DNA from: Shewanella gelidimarina
Lineage (GTDB): Bacteria; Pseudomonadota; Gammaproteobacteria; Enterobacterales; Shewanellaceae
Assembly: GCF_023283945.1 (NCBI RefSeq)
Contig: NZ_JAKIKW010000001.1
Span: forward strand, 112,807 to 176,806
DNA: 64,000 nt
Direction of reading: 5' to 3'
The translations under genes were made by a program, and so were the position numbers. Under the pieces are notes generated by a model, which was not told the DNA's origin, made no database searches, and worked only from the letters and a program-made list of their open reading frames with translations. Shown piece after piece: positions 1-9,788 of the stretch. Numbering within the stretch: position 1 is the stretch's first letter; every line of letters starts with the position of its first letter.

Positions 1-66
1 TTATTCCTAAAAAAGTAGATATCAACATATCATTTTCCAGAGTTTCAATCATGCACAAAACTCAAA

Positions 67-2877
67 TTAAAGTAAGTTATATTTCAGCTCTCGCTCTTTG
101 AAGGCATTAATACCGCCCTCAAGGATATGACAAACATGCTGTCGAATACCTAGCTCATTAAGTGATTGGTAGTTGTAACAGTTATCAAACTTCAAGCTAT
201 GCTCTAAACTACCGCCTAGATATTCAAACTGATATGTTCCCGCTAACCCAGATTGATCGCGTTGGTTTGCAACTACTACACACTCAGCATCTGCTGCGAC
301 TACAAGGTTTGCATTATGCGTTACCATAATAATTTGCCGCTTATTCTTACACTTGCGAACGAAGTCTTTAAGTTCTGAGTATATCGTTCTGTTGTCCAAG
401 TTATCTTCTGGCTGATCAATCAATATTGGGTGCGTAGAATTACTTAACTCAAGCATCAAGCTAAGCAAGACTAAGCCACGCTTGCCAGGCGACATATGTA
501 CAATACTGTCATTCTTGTAGGTAACAATGAAGTTGATACTAAAGTAGTCAGCATATAGGTACCTGTATGCGTCCTTAAGGTCATGATTTTTACGCAGAGT
601 TGGGGCATTTTTACCCTTAATTATATTGGCTGTTGTCTCTACAAAATCTGCATGGGTGTCTGTGTCAAACTTGTAGTCGCCGTTGTCGTTTTGAACGTCA
701 CTAACAACTGAACGAATAGCTCCGGATTTGTGGTAGCAACTTACGAACGAATCAAACTTTAGTGGATCAACAATAACCTTTGCTTCAATCTTTATGTCGT
801 CATCCATTTGATGTTTGCTGATTTCATCACAGTGGGAATTATATAAGCTTATCAATAAACAATATTGCTCATTAAGCTCCTTGATGCATTCTTCACCTTT
901 ACCTTGGATTGACTTAAGCTCTTTCAGTTTCACGTTTATTTTTGCAAACTTATCTCTCTCGAACTTGAGTTGATTGTTTAGTTTTTCTAGCGCGGCCTTG
1001 TCTTTTACGCCTTCTTCAAGAGGGGTAAGCTCTCGATCTATGGACTCTAATTTGTCACCTAGTGCTTCTAGTCTCTCTGGAATTGATTGTAATTTTTCAT
1101 TTGCTGTATGTTTGGTCTTGTCAAACCCGATAGTAATCTCATTTTGCATTGAACTTAAAAGTTGATTGAGTACTGTTGAATGAGCAGTTAGCCCTGAGTC
1201 CTGTGCGAGTTGACTTTTAATTGATTCAAGCCACTGAGCTTGTCGATTATCAATGCTTTCCGTGAATTTTATTAAACCAGATTGAATGTACTTAAGCTTG
1301 TTTATAGCCCTAACAGTGCACTGCCTTTTATGGGTTAGATTTGAGTAAATGCTCTCTTGTTCTGCTGTCCATTGAGATTTGTCTCGAATTCCCTTTGATT
1401 TTGCTTCAAGTGAAGCAATCTCACCCTTAACAGATGTCAGATTACCAATTTCATTTAGTTCGGTAAGAGTCTTTTGGAATTCACTAACTAATAAAAAGCG
1501 AGTGTCGATCTTGTCATTAATTGATGAGTTTACTGTGCGAATCCTGTTTTCTACAGCGTTAACGAACTCTTGATAGGTTTCACCTTGTAGAAGTGTTTTC
1601 GACACTAATTCGTTTAAGTCATCTCTACCGTCTATATCTGCTAGTTGGTTGATATAGAGTTGAGGTATATAGGTAATTGCCTTAATTTGATTTTCAGCAT
1701 CAGAAAGCGTCGATACTTCGTTGTTTGACCACTCAACCTCGAAATCTAAATATGGAATATCGCTGTATGTAGATGATTTCGATAGCTCAACTCTAGTTGA
1801 TACTTCGTTGGGATTGATAGTCTTTGCAATGTGGTACAGGAGCATCGATTTACCAGAAGATTTACCACCAATAATCGTATTCAGGTCTTTGTTAAGTGGT
1901 ATCCATTTATTAGGGAATTTATTCTTGCCTGAATTATCAATGTATCTTACTCGCTTGATGGTCTGATATTCAGACTTTGTTTCGGGGGAAAGTTCACCAA
2001 TAAATGCTCTGTCAGGCTCATAGACAACCTGTTTAAGACCATTGAATGTAGGGTCTGCTTTAATCCAACAGTATCTCTTGTGGTCAGGCTCAAATAATTT
2101 ATCGATAGAGTGTGCATCTGAACCGTGAACACAAGGAACTAGACGGCCAATCTCTCTTACAATATCCTTTTTGCTTTTAGTTCCTTGACCTGTAAAGTAA
2201 TTAATGTCGCTTGGTGTCGCAGAAAATACCATATCGATAAACTGGTAGATGTCTTTTTTTGTTCCAGTAAACCCACCATCTTTAATGCCAGAAACTCCAT
2301 CATTAGAGCCATTTGCTGCCACAACAATAGAGTTTTCCTTCAGCCATTTTTCTTCGTTGTACCATTTCTTAAATACGTCATATGATGGTTTAAAGTTATT
2401 GATTCCAACCTTGAGAGAAGCGACTTTGCAACTTTCCGTCTGTGGTGATATAGCTTGGCCATATGCCCTTAACTGGTCTTCTACACAAGCATAGTTCTGG
2501 CCGTGGTAATTGATAATTAATCGACTTAATGCGATTTTAATATTGTCCACGTGGTTAGGATCATCTGGATCAATCAGAATATGGATGTTGATCCCTTTGT
2601 TTTTATCTGTGGTAGGTGTAATCCTGAATTCAATATTTGGGATGACTGTTGTGATGTTACCCATTCTTCCAGCTTGTCGGTATGCAAGAACCTTTTCATA
2701 GCCAGATATGGAGTAGTAATCAGTGATACCAATTACAGAAATATCAGAGTCATTGTCTTCGATTGCTGTTATATAGGCATCCCAATCGCTTTTAAATTGT
2801 GTTTCTAAAACTGAATCAGGAGTGTGAACATGAAGGTCCCATCGCCTCCATTCCGAACCATGTTCAAATAATTGCAT
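67..2877 (-). CDS. TrlF-like PHP-domain / SMC-like ATPase, putative defence protein
   Basis: This 936-residue protein joins an N-terminal PHP phosphoesterase domain to an SMC/RecN-like ATPase. The PHP metal motif DLHVHTPDS is at residues 14-22 and a late HGSDAH motif is near 251-256. Walker A (GGKSSGKS) is near 337-344 and is followed by a long helical, coiled-coil-rich middle. A signature-like SPGKRG, Walker B ILIDQPEDNLD and a THNANL switch lie near the C-terminus. This architecture is that of TrlF-family ATPases, which are common in defence islands, where the PHP domain presumably acts as a nuclease. It is the leftmost gene in the window, lies 344 bp downstream of gajB on the same strand, and could be transcribed alone. 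The function is inferred from domain order only. Confidence 0.82.
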   Translation of the reverse strand: MQLFEHGSEWRRWDLHVHTPDSVLETQFKSDWDAYITAIEDNDSDISVIGITDYYSISGYEKVLAYRQAGRMGNITTVIPNIEFRITPTTDKNKGINIHILIDPDDPNHVDNIKIALSRLIINYHGQNYACVEDQLRAYGQAISPQTESCKVASLKVGINNFKPSYDVFKKWYNEEKWLKENSIVVAANGSNDGVSGIKDGGFTGTKKDIYQFIDMVFSATPSDINYFTGQGTKSKKDIVREIGRLVPCVHGSDAHSIDKLFEPDHKRYCWIKADPTFNGLKQVVYEPDRAFIGELSPETKSEYQTIKRVRYIDNSGKNKFPNKWIPLNKDLNTIIGGKSSGKSMLLYHIAKTINPNEVSTRVELSKSSTYSDIPYLDFEVEWSNNEVSTLSDAENQIKAITYIPQLYINQLADIDGRDDLNELVSKTLLQGETYQEFVNAVENRIRTVNSSINDKIDTRFLLVSEFQKTLTELNEIGNLTSVKGEIASLEAKSKGIRDKSQWTAEQESIYSNLTHKRQCTVRAINKLKYIQSGLIKFTESIDNRQAQWLESIKSQLAQDSGLTAHSTVLNQLLSSMQNEITIGFDKTKHTANEKLQSIPERLEALGDKLESIDRELTPLEEGVKDKAALEKLNNQLKFERDKFAKINVKLKELKSIQGKGEECIKELNEQYCLLISLYNSHCDEISKHQMDDDIKIEAKVIVDPLKFDSFVSCYHKSGAIRSVVSDVQNDNGDYKFDTDTHADFVETTANIIKGKNAPTLRKNHDLKDAYRYLYADYFSINFIVTYKNDSIVHMSPGKRGLVLLSLMLELSNSTHPILIDQPEDNLDNRTIYSELKDFVRKCKNKRQIIMVTHNANLVVAADAECVVVANQRDQSGLAGTYQFEYLGGSLEHSLKFDNCYNYQSLNELGIRQHVCHILEGGINAFKERELKYNLL

Positions 2878-3221
2878 ATATCAACCGTGAGAATAAAGTA
2901 TGTGCACATAAGTTACATTGAAAAGCTATTGATTAAAATGCAATTTCCCAATGATTGTATGCGATATTGCACTGTTATCTAGGCTTATAGCTATTCTTGG
3001 TAATAAGGCATGAAATTAGCAATTAAATCAGTCGCCTTAAGGTTGGATCGAACAGATAGTTTAGTGTTTGTTGAGTGACACCATTTCAGTCCAACAAGCT
3101 TAGTACGACCTGATTAAATGTTAAGTTGGACGCACTCGCCTTTAGCTTCAGTTATTTTGGTTTTTACCATTCTATCTGATAAAGAGATTTAGCCATTAAA
3201 CATCACTACATTAGTGAGCTA
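2878..3221. other. Intergenic gap between trlF-like gene and gajB
   Basis: This AT-rich spacer of 344 bp presumably holds the promoter of the TrlF-like gene. Short GTTGGA and TCCAAC words recur in it, but I see no convincing gene, terminator or operator. Confidence 0.4.
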
Positions 3222-4640
3222 TTACGGAATATAAACATCCCGAGAGAATATCGTGACGGTTTTAGCCCCGCGTGAAAGTGCTACATATAAATGGTTGGCG
3301 TTCATTCCTCGAGCTTGCGCATCAAGAATCATGCAATGATCGGCCTCTAGGCCTTTGAGTAAAAGGGTCGAACCAATCGCTCGACTTGGTATCCGTTTAT
3401 CTCCTTGCTGGCGTAAGCGTTCTCTTATTGAAGAAGCTGCTTCAAACATACTTACTGTTGGAGAAGTGACTGCAAGAGATAAAGAATCTTTTAAAGCGTT
3501 GTATGCGCCTTTACGGTAAACACGAGTACCAGTTTTTAGCTCTAGTAGCTGTAGAGCTTCAAGGATATTTGATCGAGAACTATCAATAACAACGTTACAA
3601 AGTGCTTGCTCACTATTGGTTACAGCAGTCCTGCTTCTACCATTGAGAATACTGTCTACTCGTTGCGATGTTTTTGCCATTTCGACATGAGTCATCATGG
3701 TACTAGCAACCTGCATAATAGTGGTTGAAAGAGCTAATCCTGTATTGTCATCAAATTGGCTAGCAGCATTGGTAACACTGGCAAGCTGTACAGGTTCAAC
3801 GACCTCTATTCTAGAATTACTTTGAGCATAGTTGTGCCTTGAACGGTCGCATACTGAACTGCCAATGACTAATAATGAGTCCGTTGGGTGTTGGTTTAGA
3901 ATAGTGTGTTGAGCATTATGCTGATTTGTCAGGTCAGATTGAGCAATGTCTGTTAGTGGGTGTAATGTTATATGTGCAGGACAAGTTCGCAGATCAACCC
4001 TTGCTCCCTGTTTTAGAGTCTCTCTTGCTGCAAGTATCCACTCACCAAGAGCTGGCGCTCCAACATTATTCCAACGCCATGGCGTATCTAATTCTTCGAT
4101 AAGTGGAAAGTGCTGAAGGACTCCATTGTCCCAATCGGGCATTGGGCCTCCGAAGTTAAAAATACATTGCATTGGGTCGCCAAAAATAACTGTCGGAAGT
4201 ACTTCTGAAAGTGAAGTAATTAGATTGTGTTGGTTAACGTCACAATCTTGATACTCGTCAACAAGCAGCCTTGAATAAGATGCTCGTAGAATGTCACTAA
4301 TGCTACCAGTAATGAGCAACCTCAATACTGATTGCCTGATTTCTGGATAGAAAAGTCGAGGAGTTTCTGGTGAAGAATGAATAGGACAGGTTACAGGGAA
4401 ACTATTGGCTATACGCAATGCCCAGCCATCAATGGTAGTTACAACGTAGTGCGACGTTGGCACTGAAAGCTTACGGAGTCTTTTCTTTAGTGCGGAAACA
4501 CCAGCAGTAGTGTGAGTGAGTACTAAAATAGGCTTGGTGTTTTTTACGGACAATGTTTCCGTGATTAAATGTGTTTTACCACAGCCCGCGGGAGCAACAA
4601 TTGCACCTCGCTCGGTATCAAGAACGGCTTCTACTCTCAT
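3222..4640 (-). CDS. gajB: GajB, UvrD/Rep-like helicase of Gabija
   Basis: This 472-residue superfamily 1 helicase is the expected size for GajB. Walker A is APAGCGKT near residues 16-23, motif II is LLVDEYQDCD, motif III is VFGDPMQ, and a C-terminal motif VI region reads LYVALSRGAK. In Gabija, GajB helicase works with the GajA nuclease to sense nucleotide depletion and DNA ends during phage infection. The start codon overlaps the gajA stop (TAATG on the minus strand), so the two are translationally coupled. The UvrD relative is short, without the large accessory domains of housekeeping UvrD. Identification is strong because of the gajA partner. Confidence 0.88.
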   Translation of the reverse strand: MRVEAVLDTERGAIVAPAGCGKTHLITETLSVKNTKPILVLTHTTAGVSALKKRLRKLSVPTSHYVVTTIDGWALRIANSFPVTCPIHSSPETPRLFYPEIRQSVLRLLITGSISDILRASYSRLLVDEYQDCDVNQHNLITSLSEVLPTVIFGDPMQCIFNFGGPMPDWDNGVLQHFPLIEELDTPWRWNNVGAPALGEWILAARETLKQGARVDLRTCPAHITLHPLTDIAQSDLTNQHNAQHTILNQHPTDSLLVIGSSVCDRSRHNYAQSNSRIEVVEPVQLASVTNAASQFDDNTGLALSTTIMQVASTMMTHVEMAKTSQRVDSILNGRSRTAVTNSEQALCNVVIDSSRSNILEALQLLELKTGTRVYRKGAYNALKDSLSLAVTSPTVSMFEAASSIRERLRQQGDKRIPSRAIGSTLLLKGLEADHCMILDAQARGMNANHLYVALSRGAKTVTIFSRDVYIP

Positions 4641-6385
4641 TATGCCTCACCTTGGCTACTAGCCCATAAGAGAAGGTTGGTTAGATTGCTAATGAGTATC
4701 GGGGAGAAACCTTGAAAGTTAGGGCCGATTATATATCGAGCCATATCCTCTGCGGGTTCAATGTCTTTAAACCAACCTTTTTTATTTGCCGCTTTTGCTA
4801 ATACAGACCTATGGCTATCATTGAAGCGTTCTCGACAGTCATCTAAGGTAATTTGGTTATTTGAATAGTTACTTATGTTTGCTCTAACAGAGTCTTCGCC
4901 CTTACGGCTGATTGCTAACGCTAAGAGGTTTGGAATTATGTTTAATGGGCATGCTAAAAATAGAGCATCTTCAGTTGCATTGTCGTTAAGCCATTCAAAA
5001 ATAGGTATTCCTAGACCTACCATTTCAGTGGTTAGTAGCTGGTGTTGTTGTGCTTTATCGGAATCTTTAAAAAGAGACGTCGGATAACCAAGAGATTTGA
5101 ACACTCTTGCTCTTGCGAACATACTATCGCCACCGCCATCGGCACAATAGACTCCTTTAGCAATAATTGTGGGGTAACTGTAATCTTGATTGTAGAGATC
5201 AATTCCTCTTACTAATCCAATTTCAGTTTTACCTTCACAAACGATTACAGCTTTACTCAAAAAAGCTTCTGCACAGACTCTTAGTGTTGATTGCTGGTCT
5301 TCTCCACTGTTAAGAGAGAAAATATAGTGCGAATATATCGGAAGTGGTGCAGTCGGATTTGGCAACGGTGGCGGAGGACTAAGCTTACGAACAACATGCA
5401 ACTGATTAGCCTGTAACTCGCGCAAGACGTAAGGTGAATGAGTTGTAATAAAAACTTGCTGTGTTGGTTCAGTATCTTTTGAACCTAGCTCGTTAAGTAA
5501 TCTAGTAATACGGTATGGCTCAAGACCATGTTCGGCTTCATCTACGATAAGAATGCTAGAACAACTGGCAGCCTTTTGTAGACCGCTAATGAGAAGGCGT
5601 GATGATCCAGTTCCTAATTGTCTTAGAGGTGTTCCATCACTATTGTGAAGGCTTATAGCACCATTGGACATGGATATTCCATTTACATCGAGAAGCGCGC
5701 TAAGTTGTCCAACCGGTACACCAAGTCCGTTGGCAATTTGCTGGACTTGAGTCAAAACCTCTGTGACGCCTTGTACTTGTTGTGTAGCAAAGGCTTCACG
5801 GGTTTGCCGTCCCAATTGAGCAAGAACTGAGGATACATCTAATGTCTCTTCAGAAAGCTTGTTCAACACAGACCGATTTCCCCATGCGAGGTTTTGATGT
5901 GAGGTCGTGCCAAGTCGGGCAGGCGATAATAGCTCTCGGTGTTTCCAAGGTAATCTACGTTCGAGACCATCAGCATCAGCTCGGTCAGAATATAATTGCC
6001 AATCAGGCGCTAAGTCAGCATCTACGTGAAGCTTAACAGTAAGAACCGTTTCCCAATTTGGTTGTGGCTCATCGGAGATATCTTTGGTCTCAGAATTGAA
6101 ACCTCGAAGAAAAAAACCGTATCGCTCAACATTTTTTAACTCATCATGAAGCTCGCCAATTGTGACCGTGATAGTTAATGGTGATGAAGTGTCTAGTTGA
6201 TAGAAGTCAGCATCGTTGAAAGAGTATGAACGCCTTGCACCTAGAGCAAGATCGATAGCATCTAAAATTGTCGACTTACCAGAGTCTCCTGGACCTATTA
6301 GGCAATTAAGCCCTGGCTGAGGTTTCCAAGATAGATTTTTAATAGATCTAAAGTTTTGTATTTCTATGTGGCGTATAACCGACAT
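4640..6385 (-). CDS. gajA: GajA, OLD-family ATPase-nuclease of Gabija
   Basis: This 581-residue protein has an N-terminal ABC-type ATPase and a C-terminal TOPRIM nuclease domain. Walker A is GPGDSGKS at about 31-38, Walker B is ILIVDEAEHGLEP, and a switch region reads ITTHSPYVLREL. The TOPRIM part starts with AVIVCEGKTE and has a later acidic motif in FKDSDK. This matches OLD-family endonucleases and, with the overlapping downstream UvrD-like gene, the Gabija anti-phage system. Length agrees with known GajA (about 580). It is the first gene of the pair and diverges from the Septu operon across a 390-bp spacer. Confidence 0.9.
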   Translation of the reverse strand: MSVIRHIEIQNFRSIKNLSWKPQPGLNCLIGPGDSGKSTILDAIDLALGARRSYSFNDADFYQLDTSSPLTITVTIGELHDELKNVERYGFFLRGFNSETKDISDEPQPNWETVLTVKLHVDADLAPDWQLYSDRADADGLERRLPWKHRELLSPARLGTTSHQNLAWGNRSVLNKLSEETLDVSSVLAQLGRQTREAFATQQVQGVTEVLTQVQQIANGLGVPVGQLSALLDVNGISMSNGAISLHNSDGTPLRQLGTGSSRLLISGLQKAASCSSILIVDEAEHGLEPYRITRLLNELGSKDTEPTQQVFITTHSPYVLRELQANQLHVVRKLSPPPPLPNPTAPLPIYSHYIFSLNSGEDQQSTLRVCAEAFLSKAVIVCEGKTEIGLVRGIDLYNQDYSYPTIIAKGVYCADGGGDSMFARARVFKSLGYPTSLFKDSDKAQQHQLLTTEMVGLGIPIFEWLNDNATEDALFLACPLNIIPNLLALAISRKGEDSVRANISNYSNNQITLDDCRERFNDSHRSVLAKAANKKGWFKDIEPAEDMARYIIGPNFQGFSPILISNLTNLLLWASSQGEA

Positions 6386-6776
6386 GTCAAATCCCTTTGC
6401 TCAATAAAAAATATGAAAACATCGATATAACATAACAGTTAATTAGTGCTAAAAACATGCTGTAGAGCATTGTTTTATAGGTTGTCAATATGATTAACTA
6501 CTATCAACAGTCGTTGCAATTGTGAAGAGAATGGGTCGTGAATCTAGTCTGTAAGATGATTGTCTTATATTTTAAGATAAAAACAAATTCTGACACTATA
6601 TTTTTGAGAAAAATATGTCCGGAATCATAGCTTACATGTATCAATTATGGTTATCTATTGAAAATAGGTCAGCTTTAAATGTCTATTGTGAATCAGGAGG
6701 ATGTATCAGGTAGAACTTTATAATTTTCATGTGAATAGTGTTGCTAGTTATTAATAATTTATTCGGAGAACCTCCA
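6386..6776. other. Divergent promoter region between Gabija and Septu
   Basis: This AT-rich spacer of about 390 bp lies between divergent gajA and ptuA and should contain both promoters. I see no gene, and no msr/msd-like structure or reverse transcriptase that would make the Septu pair a retron effector. Confidence 0.5.
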
Positions 6777-8390
6777 ATGGAAGGTCAGAAGTTAGAAGTG
6801 GTTTTTGGGAATTATGGAACGTTTCCTTCCCCTGGTCAAATCACTATTGATATAGATAGCTACGAGAAATCAGATGCTAGCCTATACCGTTTTATGTTTT
6901 GCTATCCCGATAGTGAAAAGTTTATAGAGGGTTATCTAATGATAGGTTTATTACCTGCGTTAGATGTTCCCCTCGAATCTAAAAAGCTGCACATTGAAAA
7001 TGATCGTATGTTGTTTGAAGGTTTATATAAAAAAGATAAGGAAAAGAGAACTCGTTTCTTTACTCTTTTACCAAATATGCAAGAGTATCGTAATATTGTA
7101 AGAGAAAGTGGTCCAGAATTAGCTGGTTTATTTTTAATGTCTATCAATGACTTGGTTTACTATAAGCAGTCACAAACAGATTGGTTTGATGAGGCGTTAA
7201 GTAGCAGAGTTTTTAAACAAAAATTTATGCGTAAATCTGAATCATTTTTTGCATTTCATAATGCTGATACCTTACTCTCAGGCCTAGAAGATGAAGATGT
7301 CTCAGTAATATCGAAAAATTTATTACTGAATTTTAAATTGGATGGTTTTAATAACGAACATGAAATTAATTTACGCTATGAATCAGACAGTTTAATACCT
7401 AAGCGTATTAATGTATTAATAGGGAAAAATGGTGTAGGTAAGAGCCAAGCACTTAGGAAATTTAGTCGGTTAGCGTTGAAGATGACTGACGAAACTGGTG
7501 TGTTGCGAGATATAGACCAAAATTTTGATAGACCTATGATAAATAGAATGATTGCAATTAGTACTCCTGGTGAAACAAGAAATACATTTCCTGGAGAACG
7601 GATTAAACAGCAAAAACTATTTTATCGCCGTCTAAATTTTACTCGAAGCACTAAATCTAAATTATCTCGTGGGATTGCAGAAACATTAATTCAATTGGGG
7701 AGAAATAGAGATTCGGTGAAAGAAAAAAGCCGATGGGACTTTTTTTGGTCTGCTATATCTATGAGTTTACCGGTCGAAAAAATTGCTTTTAAAACTAAAT
7801 CTAATACTGTTGAAATGATTAGTAAATTTGGAACTTTGGATGATAGCTTGTCCACTGTCGAGTTTATTGATCAATTTGATCGAAATGAAGAGCCTAAATT
7901 TTATGCAGAAGAAAAACTTCATCCTCTAAGTAGCGGACAATTAACATTCTTCAAATTTGCTTTGCAGTGTAGTTTATACATTGAAAATGGTTCATTTGTC
8001 TTAATGGATGAGCCTGAAACACATCTTCACCCTAATATGATTACTGATTTTGTTGGTATGCTTGATAGCTTACTTGAAGCTACTGGTTCACAAGCGCTAA
8101 TAGCCACACATTCAGCATACTTTGTAAGAGAAGTTCCGAGAGAACAAGTACATATTTTTAATAGGAGTGACGATGGTAATATTGAAATCATTTCTCCTCG
8201 ACTCCGCACTTTTGGGGCCGATGTTGACTCGATATCTCAATTTGTTTTTGAAGAAGATATTAATAGTAAATTAACAAAGAAAATATACAAAAACATAAAA
8301 CATCTAAGTTTTGAATCTGTTAACGAAAAATTGAACAAGGAACTGTCTTTATCAGCGTTAATGGATTTACAGACAATGATGGATGGTTAG
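6777..8390 (+). CDS. ptuA: PtuA-like AAA/ABC ATPase of a Septu system
   Basis: This is an ATPase of 537 residues counted from the ATG at 6777. An upstream in-frame GTG at 6738 would add 13 residues, but GGAG at 6765-6768 lies 8 nt before the ATG, so I prefer the ATG. Motifs are Walker A IGKNGVGKS, signature LSSGQLTFFKF, Walker B FVLMDEPETHLHP and switch ALIATHSAYFVREV. The partner gene overlaps its 3' end and encodes an HNH nuclease, which is the PtuA-PtuB arrangement of Septu. In Septu, PtuA complexes with PtuB and restrains or licenses its nuclease activity. The base composition is clearly more AT-rich than the chromosomal part of the window. Confidence 0.8.
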   Translation: MEGQKLEVVFGNYGTFPSPGQITIDIDSYEKSDASLYRFMFCYPDSEKFIEGYLMIGLLPALDVPLESKKLHIENDRMLFEGLYKKDKEKRTRFFTLLPNMQEYRNIVRESGPELAGLFLMSINDLVYYKQSQTDWFDEALSSRVFKQKFMRKSESFFAFHNADTLLSGLEDEDVSVISKNLLLNFKLDGFNNEHEINLRYESDSLIPKRINVLIGKNGVGKSQALRKFSRLALKMTDETGVLRDIDQNFDRPMINRMIAISTPGETRNTFPGERIKQQKLFYRRLNFTRSTKSKLSRGIAETLIQLGRNRDSVKEKSRWDFFWSAISMSLPVEKIAFKTKSNTVEMISKFGTLDDSLSTVEFIDQFDRNEEPKFYAEEKLHPLSSGQLTFFKFALQCSLYIENGSFVLMDEPETHLHPNMITDFVGMLDSLLEATGSQALIATHSAYFVREVPREQVHIFNRSDDGNIEIISPRLRTFGADVDSISQFVFEEDINSKLTKKIYKNIKHLSFESVNEKLNKELSLSALMDLQTMMDG

Positions 8391-9273
8391 AATGAAAAAA
8401 TTACCAATACCTGTACAAAATGATGATAGGCATTTAATAAGGCTGACGAGTAACGATGCTCTGACATCTATCAACCCTTGTTTGAGAATCAACCAAAACT
8501 CAATAAAAATGCAGTATAGAAATTATATACAAGAGCGGGGGAATGCTTGGAACATCATACCAAATGTAGTTTCAGAAGAACTAAAAAAGTCTCTTATAAA
8601 TAGCTACGAAAATAGGCAAGAAGATGAATTAAAATTTATTAAAAACATGAGAGATACGCATGATGAAATCTGTTCAATGTGTGGAGGGAAGTTCCCCTGG
8701 TCTTTAGATCATGTGTTGCCTAAATCTGATTATCCTGAGTGGGCTATTTTCTCAAAAAATCTAGTTCCAGCATGTAGGTGTAATATTAGACGTGGCACTG
8801 CTTTAAAAGGGAATCCAATTACCAGAGCGCGAGTCCTTCATCCTTATTTTGATGATGCATTTGAAACAAGGCAAATTTCATGTTTAATCTCTACTAATAA
8901 CGACTTCCGTTGGGTAAAAGTTGAAATAGTATATCTACAACCAAATCACCCAGAAATTAATTCAATAAAGTATCATGTAGAAAATATCGTCAAACGATCT
9001 GGAATTGAAAAGTATCTATCTCGTACTCTGTGGTGCAAATTAGTGAATCAACCTGGATTAGCAATAAGAGGCCTGTTTGAAAAAGGATCTTTGACGGAGT
9101 TAAAAATAAAGGAGTTGATCGAGCAAGATTTAAGGTGGAATGATTCTAGTTCTGGAACTTTAAATAACTGGGATTCTATTTTTTTATATGGAATATTGAA
9201 CTCACCAAATGTACTTGCTTTTATTACTCAACATCACAACAAATTTGTTAGAAATGGTGGTGTCCCTACTTGA
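8383..9273 (+). CDS. ptuB: PtuB-like HNH endonuclease of a Septu system
   Basis: This 296-residue HNH nuclease has a zinc-finger-like core near residues 95-140. The parts are CSMCGG, then LDHVLPKSDYPEW, then NLVPACRCNIRRG, giving Cys pairs around the catalytic DH motif and a following Asn. The gene overlaps the end of ptuA. Starts at 8383 or at the next ATG (8392) are both possible and neither has a strong ribosome binding site. The C-terminal half (about 150 residues) is not recognisable to me. Pairing with an ATPase of PtuA type supports Septu, although more distant ATPase/HNH two-gene defence systems look alike. Confidence 0.78.
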   Translation: MVRMKKLPIPVQNDDRHLIRLTSNDALTSINPCLRINQNSIKMQYRNYIQERGNAWNIIPNVVSEELKKSLINSYENRQEDELKFIKNMRDTHDEICSMCGGKFPWSLDHVLPKSDYPEWAIFSKNLVPACRCNIRRGTALKGNPITRARVLHPYFDDAFETRQISCLISTNNDFRWVKVEIVYLQPNHPEINSIKYHVENIVKRSGIEKYLSRTLWCKLVNQPGLAIRGLFEKGSLTELKIKELIEQDLRWNDSSSGTLNNWDSIFLYGILNSPNVLAFITQHHNKFVRNGGVPT

Positions 9274-9393
9274 ACTTTGTTGTCCGATGGTATGTTAAAT
9301 GATGTTTAAATGGAGTCGATTTTAAACATATTCCTTAAATTTAATAGTAGTTTAAAGCTTATTTGTGGTTATACCATGAATAAGCATTAAACT
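9274..9393. other. Short AT-rich spacer after ptuB
   Basis: This spacer separates the Septu operon from the helicase-tail remnant that converges on it. No intrinsic terminator with a clear U-tract was found. Confidence 0.3.
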
Positions 9394-9579
9394 TCAAAAT
9401 GGCGAATCGAAAGTCGAAATAACCTTCTCCCTAAACTTTCCTAAGATCTCTATTGAGAGTGAGATCGCCCTTGGAGATTGAACGTCTTCAATTTTTCGAT
9501 GCTGTAAAGAACTTGCCAGTTTTTTATCGAATATATCGCCGAAGTTAAGCGTAAAACTGTGAGATTTGTTTAAAAGCAT
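9394..9579 (-). pseudogene. Remnant of a second helicase 3' end
   Basis: This 61-codon frame ends in FREKVISTFDSPF followed by TGA. The intact helicase at 10748-12148 ends in FREQVVSTFDSPF followed by TGA, with an SPR and SL pair spaced similarly upstream. The last codons differ mostly at synonymous third positions, so the two are old homologues rather than a recent copy. Upstream, the frame is open only a few more codons before a stop, so the body of the helicase is missing. I read it as the surviving tail of a lost paralogue, though a standalone 61-residue protein cannot be excluded. Confidence 0.55.
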
Positions 9580-9788
9580 ACTTGCTCTTTTATCGGATAA
9601 AGGGGTTGGAACTAATTAGGGGTTTCTGATAATTTAAGATACTTTTCTAATCATAGTCAGGCTTATTCGACTCAATGATCTAAAACTTTTCTGTCCAATA
9701 ATTTGTTGATTGAGATATTATGATAGCATTTAGTTATAGTTGAAGTTTTCTCTTAATTTATAGTGTAATTTGCTGGCTATGAGGTTCT

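Noticed and set aside
6386..9273. Retron (Septu genes as retron effectors)
   Set aside because: No reverse transcriptase gene and no msr/msd-like inverted repeats next to ptuA-ptuB.
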